Source: Amycolatopsis decaplanina DSM 44594 (GTDB taxonomy: Bacteria; Actinomycetota; Actinomycetes; Mycobacteriales; Pseudonocardiaceae). Taken from it: a stretch of DNA of 64,000 bases. The notes beneath the pieces are model-generated. The model was given only the letters and a program-made list of their open reading frames with translations. It had not been told where the DNA came from and made no database searches. The stretch lies in contig NZ_AOHO01000014.1 in assembly GCF_000342005.1 (NCBI RefSeq), positions 105,091 through 169,090 on the forward strand. Reading direction: 5' to 3'. Both the position numbers and the translations under genes were made by a program. Positions 55,661 through 63,990 of the stretch are shown here, piece after piece; position 1 is the first letter of the stretch, and each line of letters begins with the position of its first letter.

Positions 55661-57118
55661 ATGAGCCGAGACGACACGTCGCTCGCCAAGAACGTCCTGG
55701 GCGTGCCGGGTATCGTCTTCCTCGTACTCGCCGCGGTCGCGCCGCTGACCGGCATGATCGTGATCGCGGCCATCGGCATCGCGGTCGGGAACGGCGGCGG
55801 GATGGTCGCGGCGTTCCTGCTGGCGACGGTCGTCCTGCTGCTGTTCGCGGTCGGCTACGCGCAGATGTCGCGGGTACTCACGAGCGCGGGTGGCTTCTAC
55901 GCCTTCGTGGTCAAAGGGTTGGGCAGGACGCCGGGTCTCGTCGCCGGGTTCATCGCGATGCTCGGCTACAACTGCTTCGTCGCGGGCGCGATCGGCACGA
56001 GCGGGTTCTTCACCTCCACGGCGATCGACGACGTCTTCGGCCTGAAACTCGATTGGCTGTTCTGGAGCGCGCTTTCGGTCGTGCTGGTCCTCCTGCTCAG
56101 CCGGCGAGGGATCGCGGTCAGCGCGAAAGTGCTGGGCGCCTCGCTGATCCTCGAAGTGTCGATCCTGCTGATCATGGACTTCAGCGTGCTGTTCCGGCAC
56201 GGCTTTTCGTTCGCCGCCTTCAGCCCGTCCGTCATGTTCCAGGGGGCCGGTGGTCTGGCGTTGTTGTTCGCCGCCAACGCTTTCATCGGGTTCGAGGCGA
56301 CGGCGCTGTTCGGCGAGGAGGCCAAGGATCCCCAGCGGACGATCCCGCGGGCGACCTACATCGCGATCGGGTTCATCGGGGTGTTCGCCGCGTTCACGAC
56401 CTGGGCCGTGGTCAGCGCGATCGGCGCCGAGCAGGCGCGGGACGTGGCCGCCGCGCATCTGTCGAGCGGGGATCTCGTGCTCTCGGTCGCCCAGGAGTAT
56501 CTCGGCGGCCCCTTGACCAAGGTGATGTTGCTGCTTCTGGTGGTCAGCCTGTTCGCGGCGCTGCTGGCGCTGCACAATTCGGCGACCCGCTATCTGTACG
56601 CGCTGGGCCGGGTCGGCGTACTGCCGCGTCTGCTGGGCAAGACCAGTCCGCGCAACGGTGCGCCGCGCCACGCCTCGATCGTCCAACTGGTCTTCGGTTC
56701 GGTGGTGGCGCTGGCGTTCCGGCTCGCCGGGCTCGACCCGGTCGCCGACCTCACCGCGAGCATGACCGGCTTCGGCACTCTCGGCATCCTGACCCTGCAA
56801 TTGTTCGCGGCGGTGGCGATACTCGTCCACTTCCGCCGGACGCGGGATCACCGGGTCGTGAAGACGCTGATCGCCCCCGGGCTGGGCGCGGTGGGGCTCG
56901 GGCTCATCGTGACGTTGGCGATCCTCAACTTCCCGACGCTCGCCGGATCGAGCAACGGCGTCGTCCCGCATCTGCCGTGGCTGCTCCTGGTGGTCGCGCT
57001 GGCCGGGCTCGCGCTCGCCGTCTGGCTGCGCCGGTTCCGCCCCTCGGTGTACGAGGCGCTGGAGGCCGACCTGGAACGCGATCCGGCGCCGAAGCCGTCA
57101 GACGTTGTTGGTCAGTGA
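55661..57118 (+). CDS. APC superfamily amino-acid permease
   Basis: The 485-residue protein starts at ATG 55661 behind GAGGAG. It has 12-13 membrane helices with the APC opening GVPGIVFLVLAAVAPLTGMI and the mid-protein loop GFEATALFGEEAKDPQRTIP. ALHNSATRYLYALGRVGVLP is typical of this branch. It is divergent from the AraC gene and may be under its control. Its last 21 bases overlap the 3' end of the convergent GntR gene. Confidence 0.88.
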   Translation: MSRDDTSLAKNVLGVPGIVFLVLAAVAPLTGMIVIAAIGIAVGNGGGMVAAFLLATVVLLLFAVGYAQMSRVLTSAGGFYAFVVKGLGRTPGLVAGFIAMLGYNCFVAGAIGTSGFFTSTAIDDVFGLKLDWLFWSALSVVLVLLLSRRGIAVSAKVLGASLILEVSILLIMDFSVLFRHGFSFAAFSPSVMFQGAGGLALLFAANAFIGFEATALFGEEAKDPQRTIPRATYIAIGFIGVFAAFTTWAVVSAIGAEQARDVAAAHLSSGDLVLSVAQEYLGGPLTKVMLLLLVVSLFAALLALHNSATRYLYALGRVGVLPRLLGKTSPRNGAPRHASIVQLVFGSVVALAFRLAGLDPVADLTASMTGFGTLGILTLQLFAAVAILVHFRRTRDHRVVKTLIAPGLGAVGLGLIVTLAILNFPTLAGSSNGVVPHLPWLLLVVALAGLALAVWLRRFRPSVYEALEADLERDPAPKPSDVVGQ

Positions 57119-57847
57119 GAGATTGAACGAGTAGCGCGAGGCGCGGTAGACGTGCCAACCGTATTCCACGACCTTGCCAGAGTCGTCGTAGGTGGTGCGC
57201 CGCATCGTGAGCAATGCCGCGCCCGGTTTCTCGTCCAGCAGTTCGGCGTCCTCCTCGGTCGCCTGCCGGGCGCCGACGTTCTGCTGGGCGGCGTGCAGAC
57301 GGACGCCCGCCGAACGCAATAACTGGTAGAGGCCCTTTTCCCGCAGCTCGTCGTCGGCCGGGTCGACGATGCCGTCGGGCAGGTAGTTGTTCATGATCGC
57401 CAGCGGCTCGCCGCCGGTCGAGCGCACCCGCTTCAATCGCCGGACGTGAGTCAGGCCGGGCGCCTCGAGGTGTTCGATCGCGTCGTCGCCCGCGGGCTCG
57501 ACCCGGTTCACGAGGACCACGGATTCCGGTTTGTCCCCGAGTTCGCTGAGGTCGTCGAAGAGGCTGCTCAACCGCAGCGGCCGGGCGACCTTGGTGCGGA
57601 CGACCTGGGTGCCGACACCGCGTTTGCGGACGAGGAGCCCCTGGTTGACCAGTGACTGGATCGCCTGGCGGATGGTCGGTCGCGACAGGTGCAGCCGCGC
57701 GGCCAGATCCAGCTCGTTGTCCAGCCTGGCACCGTTCGGCAGCCTGCCGTCTTCGATGGCGGCGCCGATCTGCCGGGCGACCTGGGAATACAGCGGCTCA
57801 GGGCCGTTCAAGTCCACCACGATCTCGCTGGGTGCCCAGGGTTTCAT
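57098..57847 (-). CDS. GntR/HutC (UTRA) family regulator
   Basis: The 249-residue protein has the GntR winged helix (LDLAARLHLSRPTIRQAIQSL, RKRGVGTQVV) and a UTRA ligand domain (THVRRLKRVRSTGGEPLAIM, GAALLTMRRTTYDDSGKVVEYG). It is divergent from the Cgl0159-type aldolase and mmsA genes, an arrangement like iolR in actinobacterial inositol loci. It likely represses them in the absence of an inositol-derived ligand. The 3' end overlaps the convergent permease gene. Confidence 0.88.
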   Translation of the reverse strand: MKPWAPSEIVVDLNGPEPLYSQVARQIGAAIEDGRLPNGARLDNELDLAARLHLSRPTIRQAIQSLVNQGLLVRKRGVGTQVVRTKVARPLRLSSLFDDLSELGDKPESVVLVNRVEPAGDDAIEHLEAPGLTHVRRLKRVRSTGGEPLAIMNNYLPDGIVDPADDELREKGLYQLLRSAGVRLHAAQQNVGARQATEEDAELLDEKPGAALLTMRRTTYDDSGKVVEYGWHVYRASRYSFNLSLTNNV

Positions 57848-57873
57848 GCGCGGAGCCTACCGCGACCACCCAC

Positions 57874-57901
57874 TATGACCTTATGTCCATATGTCTTGAC
57901 A
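57874..57901. promoter_or_regulatory. Repeated operator-like sequence before the aldolase gene
   Basis: TATGACCT, TATGTCCA and TATGTCTT follow one another at exact 8-base steps from 57874. TTGACA (57896-57901) overlaps the end and could be a -35. The block lies between the divergent GntR and aldolase genes and is the best candidate for the GntR site. Confidence 0.5.
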
Positions 57902-57957
57902 AAGTCTCCGCACTCTTGCGAAGGTCGAAGAACCACGCGAGCCGGGAGGTACGAAAG

Positions 57958-58827
57958 GTGTCGGACACAGTGCGCCGGGTAGTCGCCGCGCGGGTGCGTG
58001 ATCCGGGGGCCATAGCGGTGGCCGCCGCCACCCGTGTCCGGGCGAAGTCGCCGTTCAACGACAAGGGCCGCACGATGATCATCGCCGCGGACCATCCGGC
58101 GCGCGGCGCGAACGGGGTCGGCGCCGACCCGCTCGCGATGGCCGACCGCGGCGAATTGCTGGACCGCCTCGGCCTGGCGCTGGAACGGCCGGGGGTCACC
58201 GGCGTGCTGGCGACGCCGGACATCATCGACGACCTGCTGCTCCTCGGCGCCCTCGACGGTAAGACCGTCATCGGCTCGATGAACCGCACCGGACTCGCGG
58301 GATCGAGTTTCGAGATCGACGACCGGTTCGCCTGCTACGACGCCGAAACGATCGAGAGGATGCGGTTCGACGGCGGCAAGACGCTCACCAGGATCTGCCT
58401 GACCGATCCGGCGACGCCGAGTGTTCTCGAGAACACCGCGAAGGCGGTCGACGACCTCGCCGACCGGAAACTGATCGCGATGGTCGAACCGTTCCTCGCG
58501 GACTGGGTCGACGGACGCCTCCGCAACGACCTCTCCCCCGACGCCGTGATCCGCTCCATCACCATCGCTTCCGCCCTCGGCCGTTCGTCGGCCCACACCT
58601 GGCTGAAACTCCCGGTGGTGAAGGACATGGAGCGCGTGCTGGCCGCCTCGACGTTGCCCGCCGTCCTGCTGGGCGGCGAGGTCAAGGATCCCGACGCCGC
58701 GTTCGCCGCCTGGCAGCGGGCGCTCGCGCTGCCGACCGTGCAGGGCCTCGTGGTCGGCCGGTCCCTGCTCTACCCGCACGACGGCGACGTCGCCAAGGCC
58801 GTCGACACGGCCGTCGGACTGTTGTGA
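57958..58827 (+). CDS. Cgl0159-family (beta/alpha)8 aldolase-like protein
   Basis: The GTG start at 57958 (MSDTVRRVVAARVRDPG) lies eight bases after GGGAGG. The 289-residue protein has the aldolase-type pattern MIIAADHPARGANG, LLATPDIIDDLL-like strands, KLIAMVEPFLADWVDG and TWLKLPVVKDMERV. It belongs to the family named after Corynebacterium Cgl0159, encoded with inositol catabolism genes, where it is thought to act on a deoxy-keto-gluconate-phosphate-type substrate. It is 20 bases upstream of mmsA in the same operon. Confidence 0.82.
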   Translation: MSDTVRRVVAARVRDPGAIAVAAATRVRAKSPFNDKGRTMIIAADHPARGANGVGADPLAMADRGELLDRLGLALERPGVTGVLATPDIIDDLLLLGALDGKTVIGSMNRTGLAGSSFEIDDRFACYDAETIERMRFDGGKTLTRICLTDPATPSVLENTAKAVDDLADRKLIAMVEPFLADWVDGRLRNDLSPDAVIRSITIASALGRSSAHTWLKLPVVKDMERVLAASTLPAVLLGGEVKDPDAAFAAWQRALALPTVQGLVVGRSLLYPHDGDVAKAVDTAVGLL

Positions 58828-58847
58828 ACACCTGTGGAGGACAACGC

Positions 58848-60332
58848 GTGAAGACCATCGACCACTGGATCAACGGCGCCGCGACCACGGCGGGCTCCAC
58901 CCGCACCGCCCCGGTGTACGACCCGGCCGAGGGACGCGCGCGGGCAGAGGTGCTCCTCGCGGAACCGTCCGATGTGGACACCGCGGTGGCCGCCGCCGGC
59001 AAGGCGTTCGAATCGTGGGGCGATTCGTCGTTGTCACAGCGGACGAAGGTGATGTTCGCCTTCCGCGAGCTGCTGGTGAAGCACGAGGACGAACTCGCCC
59101 GGATCATCTCCTCCGAGCACGGCAAGGTGATCGACGACGCGCGCGGCGAGATCGTCCGCGGCCGCGAGATCGTCGAGTACGCCTGCGGGATCGCCGACGC
59201 GCTGAAAGGCGGCTTCTCCGACCAGGTCTCGCGGGACGTGGACGTGCACGACTTCCGGCAGCCGCTCGGCGTCGTCGCCGGGATCACGCCGTTCAACTTC
59301 CCGATCATGGTCCCGCTGTGGATGCACCCGATCGCCATCGCGACCGGCAACACGTTCGTCCTCAAGCCCAGCGAGCGGGTCCCGTCCGCGTCCCGGCTGG
59401 TCGCCGAGTTGTACGCCGAGGCCGGGCTTCCCGACGGCGTGTTCAACGTGGTCAACGGCGACAAGGTCGCGGTCGACGCGATTCTGGAGCATCCCGGTAT
59501 CGCCGCCGTGTCGTTCGTCGGGTCGACCCCGATCGCCAAGTACGTCCACGAACGCGCGACGGCCACCGGTAAACGCGTGCAGGCGCTGGGCGGGGCCAAG
59601 AACCATGCCGTCGTCCTGCCGGACGCCGATTTGGACTACGCCGCGAACCACCTCACGGCCGCCGCGTTCGGGTCCGCCGGGCAGCGCTGCATGGCGATCT
59701 CCATCGGCGTCGCCGTGGGTTCGGCAGGCGACGGACTCATCGAGATCCTCGAGCGCAAGGCCACCGAGATCAAGGTCGGCCCCGGCCACGACGCCGGCAA
59801 CGACATGGGCCCGGTGGTCACGGAGGCCGCGCGGCAGCGGGTGATCGGCTCCGTCGCCCTCGGCGCGGAGCAGGGCGCGACCGTGGTGGTCGACGGCCGG
59901 GAACTGCGTGTCGCCGGGCACGAGAACGGGTTCTTCGTCGGACCGTCCCTTTTGGACAACGTGACCACCGGGATGGCCGCCTACCGCGACGAGATCTTCG
60001 GGCCGGTGCTCGGGATCGTGCGGGTGGCCACCCTGGACGAGGCTATCGCGCTGATCAACGCGAACCCGTACGGCAACGGGACCGCGATCTTCACCGGCAG
60101 CGGCGAGGCGGCGCGGCGCTTCCAGCGGGAGGTGAAGGTGGGGATGATCGGGGTGAACGTGCCCATCCCGGTGCCGATGTCGTACTACTCCTTCGGCGGC
60201 TGGAAGGACTCCCTCATCGGGGACAGCCCGATCCACGGCCCGGCGGGCGTCCGGTTCTACACGCGGGCGAAGGTCGTCACGACACGGTGGCCGCACAGTG
60301 CGGCGGGGTTCAACTTCCCCACGTCCAGCTGA
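58848..60332 (+). CDS. mmsA: CoA-acylating methylmalonate-semialdehyde dehydrogenase
   Basis: The GTG start at 58848 (MKTIDHWINGAATTAGS) follows GGAGG. The 494-residue enzyme has ALDH motifs specific for MmsA/IolA: GITPFNFPIMVPLWMHPIAI, KPSERVPSASRLVAELY, GAKNHAVVLPDADLDYAANH and the nucleophile Cys in SAGQRCMAIS. It converts malonate or methylmalonate semialdehyde to acetyl- or propionyl-CoA in inositol and valine breakdown. The remaining iol genes are not in the window. Confidence 0.93.
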   Translation: MKTIDHWINGAATTAGSTRTAPVYDPAEGRARAEVLLAEPSDVDTAVAAAGKAFESWGDSSLSQRTKVMFAFRELLVKHEDELARIISSEHGKVIDDARGEIVRGREIVEYACGIADALKGGFSDQVSRDVDVHDFRQPLGVVAGITPFNFPIMVPLWMHPIAIATGNTFVLKPSERVPSASRLVAELYAEAGLPDGVFNVVNGDKVAVDAILEHPGIAAVSFVGSTPIAKYVHERATATGKRVQALGGAKNHAVVLPDADLDYAANHLTAAAFGSAGQRCMAISIGVAVGSAGDGLIEILERKATEIKVGPGHDAGNDMGPVVTEAARQRVIGSVALGAEQGATVVVDGRELRVAGHENGFFVGPSLLDNVTTGMAAYRDEIFGPVLGIVRVATLDEAIALINANPYGNGTAIFTGSGEAARRFQREVKVGMIGVNVPIPVPMSYYSFGGWKDSLIGDSPIHGPAGVRFYTRAKVVTTRWPHSAAGFNFPTSS

Positions 60333-60337
60333 ACGAC

Positions 60338-60383
60338 CTCGTGAGTGGTAAGGACGGTTCTAACCGTCCTTACCACTCACGAG
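60338..60383. repeat. Family-1 palindrome between mmsA and a permease gene
   Basis: Perfect 22-base arms (left arm begins CTCGTGAGTGGTAAGGACGG) surround a CT centre. It begins five bases after the mmsA stop and ends 13 bases before the convergent permease stop. It is the cleanest copy of the family. Confidence 0.85.
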
Positions 60384-60396
60384 CCCAAGACGGCCG

Positions 60397-61779
60397 TCAG
60401 CTCACTCGCTGCCGTTTCCCGACGATCCGCCAGCCGACGGCCAGCACCACGACCAGCACCGGGATCGAATAGAACGCGATCTTCTCGGCACCGTCGGAGA
60501 AGCCCATCAGGACGACCACCAGCGCCAGGAAGCCCAGCGTGGCCCAGCCGCTGTAGGGCGCCCACGGCATCCGGTAGGACGGCCGTTCCAGCTCTCCGCG
60601 CAGCGCCGCCTGGCGCAGCCGCATCTGGCAGAAGATCAGCGTCGCCCAGGTCGTGATCACGCCGAGCGAGGCGATCGCGATCGCGATGTCGAAGGCGTCC
60701 TTCGGCACCAGGTAGTTCAGCACCACGCCCAGCACGTAGGCGCCGGAGGTGAACAGGATGCCGCCGTAGGGCACGTGCCTGCTGCTCATCCGGCCCACGA
60801 ACTTCGGCGCCTCGCCCTTGTCCGCGAGCGCCCGCAGGATGCGGCCGGTCGAATAAAGCCCGGAGTTGCAGCTCGACAGCGCGGCGGTGAGCACGACCGC
60901 GTTCATCACGTCGCCGATACCCGGGATCCCGAGGCGGGTGAAGACGGTGACGAACGGGCTCTCGCCGCCGTTGTAGAACGGCCACGGCAGCAGCATCGCC
61001 AGCAGCAGCACGGATCCCACGTAGAACACGCCGATCCGCCAGACCACCCCGTTGATCGCCTTCGGCAGCACCTTGCGGGCGTCCTTGGTCTCACCGGCGG
61101 CGATGCCGACGACCTCGATCGCCGAGTACGCGAAGATGACCGCCTGCAGGGTCATCAGCGCGATGCCGATACCCGCCGGGAAGAATCCATTGTGGGCGGT
61201 CAGGTTGTGCACGCCTGCCGTGGTACCGCCGATGTCGGCGCTGGTGAGCACCAGCCCGAGGGCGGTGACCAGGAAGACCACGATGGCCAGCACCTTGACC
61301 ACCGAGAACCAGAATTCCAGCTCGCCGAACAGCTTCACCGAAAGCAGGTTCACCGCCAGCAGCACGCCGAGCGCGACCAGCGCGGTGATCCACTGTGGCA
61401 CGTCGGGCAGCCACTTGTGCACGTAGATCGCCACCGCGGTGATCTCCGCGATGCCGGTCATCGCCCAGTTCACCCAGTACATCCAGCCGGAGGCGAAACC
61501 CGCCCACGGCCCGATGAATTTGCGGGCGTAGGTGACGAAACTGCCGGAAGTCGGCTCGTGCAGCACGAGCTCACCGAGGGCGCGCATCACGAAGTACGCG
61601 GCGATACCGCAGAGCGCGTACGACAGGACCAGCGACGGCCCGACCTGGTGGAGCTTGCCACCGGCACCGAGGAACAGCCCGACGCCGATCGCGCCGCCGA
61701 TGGCGATCATCTGCACTTGGCGGTTGCCCAGTGCTTTTGAGTAGCTTTCACCTTTTTCGGTGAGCAGCGAGGAATCCAT
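60397..61779 (-). CDS. Amino-acid permease (AAT/AnsP type)
   Basis: The 460-residue protein has 12 membrane helices and the AAT signature QMIAIGGAIGVGLFLGAGG, with ALGELVLHEPTSGSFVTYA in the second loop. AAGETKDARKVLPKAINGV is the usual site after helix 6. It resembles asparagine/GABA/proline-type proton symporters. It is divergent from a glutaminase gene, which suggests glutamine or asparagine as cargo (inference). Confidence 0.9.
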   Translation of the reverse strand: MDSSLLTEKGESYSKALGNRQVQMIAIGGAIGVGLFLGAGGKLHQVGPSLVLSYALCGIAAYFVMRALGELVLHEPTSGSFVTYARKFIGPWAGFASGWMYWVNWAMTGIAEITAVAIYVHKWLPDVPQWITALVALGVLLAVNLLSVKLFGELEFWFSVVKVLAIVVFLVTALGLVLTSADIGGTTAGVHNLTAHNGFFPAGIGIALMTLQAVIFAYSAIEVVGIAAGETKDARKVLPKAINGVVWRIGVFYVGSVLLLAMLLPWPFYNGGESPFVTVFTRLGIPGIGDVMNAVVLTAALSSCNSGLYSTGRILRALADKGEAPKFVGRMSSRHVPYGGILFTSGAYVLGVVLNYLVPKDAFDIAIAIASLGVITTWATLIFCQMRLRQAALRGELERPSYRMPWAPYSGWATLGFLALVVVLMGFSDGAEKIAFYSIPVLVVVLAVGWRIVGKRQRVS

Positions 61780-61798
61780 GGTTGCCAGACGCTAGAGC

Positions 61799-61855
61799 GT
61801 GTGCGGCACGTCACCCAACATTGCTAAGGAAGACTTAAGGTGTGCGGGACGTCAC
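61799..61855. promoter_or_regulatory. Direct repeat between permease and glutaminase genes
   Basis: GTGTGCGGCACGTCAC (61799-61814) recurs as GTGTGCGGGACGTCAC (61840-61855), with one mismatch and 41 bases between starts, about four helical turns. It could be a shared operator for the divergent pair. Closer to the glutaminase, TACGCT (61939-61944) is a good -10 only seven bases before its GTG. Confidence 0.5.
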
Positions 61856-61951
61856 TCTGGTGGTTTTACTGGAATTTCCCGTTTCGATTTGACAAATTCA
61901 CCCGCGAACCCCGATCTTCGCGCGCGAAGGAGCGCTTCTACGCTACGGCCC

Positions 61952-62857
61952 GTGGACCTCGCAGCGCTGCTCGACCGGATCGCCGACGACGTCGTGCCGG
62001 AGATCGGCCGCGGCGCCGTCGCGGACTACATCCCCGCCCTGGCCAGGGTCGCCCCCCGGCAGTTCGGCATGGCGGTGGCCGAAGTGGACGGTGGGGTGCA
62101 CGGGGTCGGCGATTGGGAGACACCCTTCTCCATCCAGAGCATGTCGAAGGTCTTCACCTTGGCGCTCGCGCTCTCCTACGGCGACGGCGTGTGGGAACGG
62201 GTCGGCCGCGAGCCGTCCGGCAACCCGTTCAACTCGCTGGTCCAGCTGGAGAACGAGGACGGGATCCCCCGCAATCCGTTCATCAACGCCGGCGCGCTCG
62301 TGGTGACCGACGAATTGGCGCATCACGGCGACGCGGCGGAAGCACTGCTTCGGTTCCTCCGAGAGGAAAGCGGTCGCGCGGACATCGGATTCGACGCCGA
62401 GGTCGCCGCGTCGGAGGCCGGGCACGCCGACCGCAACCGCGCGCTCGCGTATTTCATGGCGTCGTACCGGAACATGCGCCATCCGGTGCCCGCCGTCCTC
62501 GACCAGTACGTCCGTCAGTGCTCGATCGCGATGGCCTGCGGAGACGTCGCGCGCTCGGCGGTGTTCCTCGCCCGCCACGGCGTCCGCAACGACGGCACCC
62601 GGCTGCTCGGGCAGAGCGCGGCCAAGCGGGTCAACGCGGTGATGCTGACTTGTGGCACCTACGACGCGGCGGGCGAATTCGCCTACCGGGTCGGGCTTCC
62701 GGGCAAGAGCGGGGTCGGCGGCGGCATCGTCGCGATCGTCCCCGGCCGGTGCGCGATCTGCGTGTGGAGCCCGGGGCTGGACGCACGCGGCAACTCCGTC
62801 GCCGGCGTCGCGGCGCTGGACCGGTTCACCACCCTGACCGGCTGGTCGATCTTCTGA
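61952..62857 (+). CDS. glsA: Glutaminase
   Basis: The GTG at 61952 gives MDLAALLDRIADDVVPEIG and 301 residues; the frame is open upstream but without family similarity. The beta-lactamase-fold glutaminase residues are present: PFSIQSMSKVFTLALAL (SxxK), NPFNSLVQLENEDGIPRNPFINAGAL (read in parts), and AYRVGLPGKSGVGGGIVAI. It hydrolyses glutamine to glutamate and ammonia. The TACGCT -10 so near the start suggests a leaderless transcript. Confidence 0.93.
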   Translation: MDLAALLDRIADDVVPEIGRGAVADYIPALARVAPRQFGMAVAEVDGGVHGVGDWETPFSIQSMSKVFTLALALSYGDGVWERVGREPSGNPFNSLVQLENEDGIPRNPFINAGALVVTDELAHHGDAAEALLRFLREESGRADIGFDAEVAASEAGHADRNRALAYFMASYRNMRHPVPAVLDQYVRQCSIAMACGDVARSAVFLARHGVRNDGTRLLGQSAAKRVNAVMLTCGTYDAAGEFAYRVGLPGKSGVGGGIVAIVPGRCAICVWSPGLDARGNSVAGVAALDRFTTLTGWSIF

Positions 62858-62893
62858 TCGGTTTGAACCCGCGCCGACGGGGAAGCCGCCAAT

Positions 62894-63376
62894 GTGCAGA
62901 CGTTTCTCCCGTGCGCTGATTTCCGGGCCTCCGCTTCCGTCCTCGACCAGCGAAGGCTCGGGAAACAGCGCGTCGAGACGATCCAGGTGCTGCGCGCGCT
63001 GACGGTGCCGGGGTACGGCTGGCGGCACCATCCGGCCGCGGCGATGTGGGCGGGCTACGAGGAGGCGCTCGTCCGGTACGGCTTCGACATCTGCGAGGTC
63101 TGGTGCGAGACCGGCCGCCAGGACACCTGCCGCGAAACGCTGCGCCTCGATCTGCTCCGCACCACGGGGCTGGACCGGATCCGCACCCAGGGCCGGCTCT
63201 CGGACGCGAAGGAGCTTCCGCCCTGGCTCGGTGACACGGATTTCCACCGCAGTCATCAGTCCGCGCTCGTCCGCAAACAACCCGAGCACTACCGCGCGAA
63301 ATTCCCGGACGTCCCCGACGATCTGCCCTACGTCTGGCCCGCGTCGGACCGTCCACGACGAGAAGGAGTGCGATGA
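62894..63376 (+). CDS. MSMEG_6728-type pyrimidine-dimer glycosylase-like protein
   Basis: The 160-residue product starts at GTG 62894 (MQTFLPCADFRASASVL). DQRRLGKQRVETIQVLRAL, PGYGWRHHPAAAMWAGYEEA and HRSHQSALVRKQPEHYR match the actinobacterial MSMEG_6728 family, related to T4 endonuclease V-type pyrimidine-dimer glycosylases. A repair role is suggested by homology but not shown. It is coupled by ATGA to the next gene. Confidence 0.82.
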   Translation: MQTFLPCADFRASASVLDQRRLGKQRVETIQVLRALTVPGYGWRHHPAAAMWAGYEEALVRYGFDICEVWCETGRQDTCRETLRLDLLRTTGLDRIRTQGRLSDAKELPPWLGDTDFHRSHQSALVRKQPEHYRAKFPDVPDDLPYVWPASDRPRREGVR

Positions 63377-63582
63377 CCAAGCGTTTCCGCAAAGGCGACA
63401 AGGTCCGCTGGAACAGTCACGGCGGACAAGCCGAAGGTGAAGTCCTGAAGGAGATCACTTCCGACACCGAAGCGGGCGGCCGCACCGTGCGCGCGTCCAA
63501 GGAAGAGCCGCAATACCTGGTCCGCAGTGACAAGAGCGGTGGCGAAGCGGTGCACAAGCCCGAAGCACTGGAGAAGCTGTGA
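63373..63582 (+). CDS. DUF2945 / HVA1 TUDOR-like small protein
   Basis: The 69-residue product (MTKRFRKGDKVRWNSHGGQA) has the family's opening FRKGDKVRWNSHGG and the later PQYLVRSDKSGGEAVHKPEAL. The fold is a small TUDOR-like barrel of unknown role in bacteria. It starts in ATGA overlap with the preceding gene and ends in GTGA overlap with the next, so all three are translated together. Confidence 0.85.
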   Translation: MTKRFRKGDKVRWNSHGGQAEGEVLKEITSDTEAGGRTVRASKEEPQYLVRSDKSGGEAVHKPEALEKL

Positions 63583-63908
63583 GTGACGACAAGGACGTCC
63601 ACACCGAGTTCGGTGAAGCGGTCAACATGACCGCGGGTGAACTCGAGAAGTGGCTGAAGACCGACGAGTCCCGCCAAGCGGGTCAGCACAGCGGAGGGGG
63701 TGAGTCGGTCGGCCACGAGTCGGGCCGCCGGATCGTCACGATCCTGCGTACGAAGAAGGCGGATCTCTCCGAAAAGGACGAAAAGCACATGCGCAAGGTG
63801 GTCGGCTACGTGCACAGGCACCTCGCGCAGCGACCTTCGGGCGACGTCGAGGACACCACCTGGCGGTATTCGCTGATGAATTGGGGACACGACCCCTGCA
63901 AAAACTGA
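63579..63908 (+). CDS. DUF3140 family protein
   Basis: The 109-residue protein starts at GTG 63579. The pattern FGEAVNMTAGELEKWLKTDES, ESVGHESGRRIVTILRTKKADL and YVHRHLAQRP is the DUF3140 signature. The family is small, basic and often beside DUF2945 genes; a DNA-associated role has been guessed but not shown. It ends the coupled trio. Confidence 0.86.
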   Translation: MSDDKDVHTEFGEAVNMTAGELEKWLKTDESRQAGQHSGGGESVGHESGRRIVTILRTKKADLSEKDEKHMRKVVGYVHRHLAQRPSGDVEDTTWRYSLMNWGHDPCKN

Positions 63909-63944
63909 GGGACAAGGCAAATGTGGCGTGTCCTGGCGGCGGGT

Positions 63945-63990
63945 CTCGTGAGTGGTAAGGACGGTTAGAACCGTCCTTGTAACTAGTCAG
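63945..63990. repeat. Family-1 palindrome with a degraded right arm
   Basis: The left arm (CTCGTGAGTGGTAAGGACGG) is intact and the centre is AG. The right arm pairs for about ten bases (AACCGTCCTT) and then diverges into GTAACTAGTCAG. It lies 37 bases after the DUF3140 stop. The copy looks damaged by a rearrangement or partial replacement near the window end. Confidence 0.65.
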
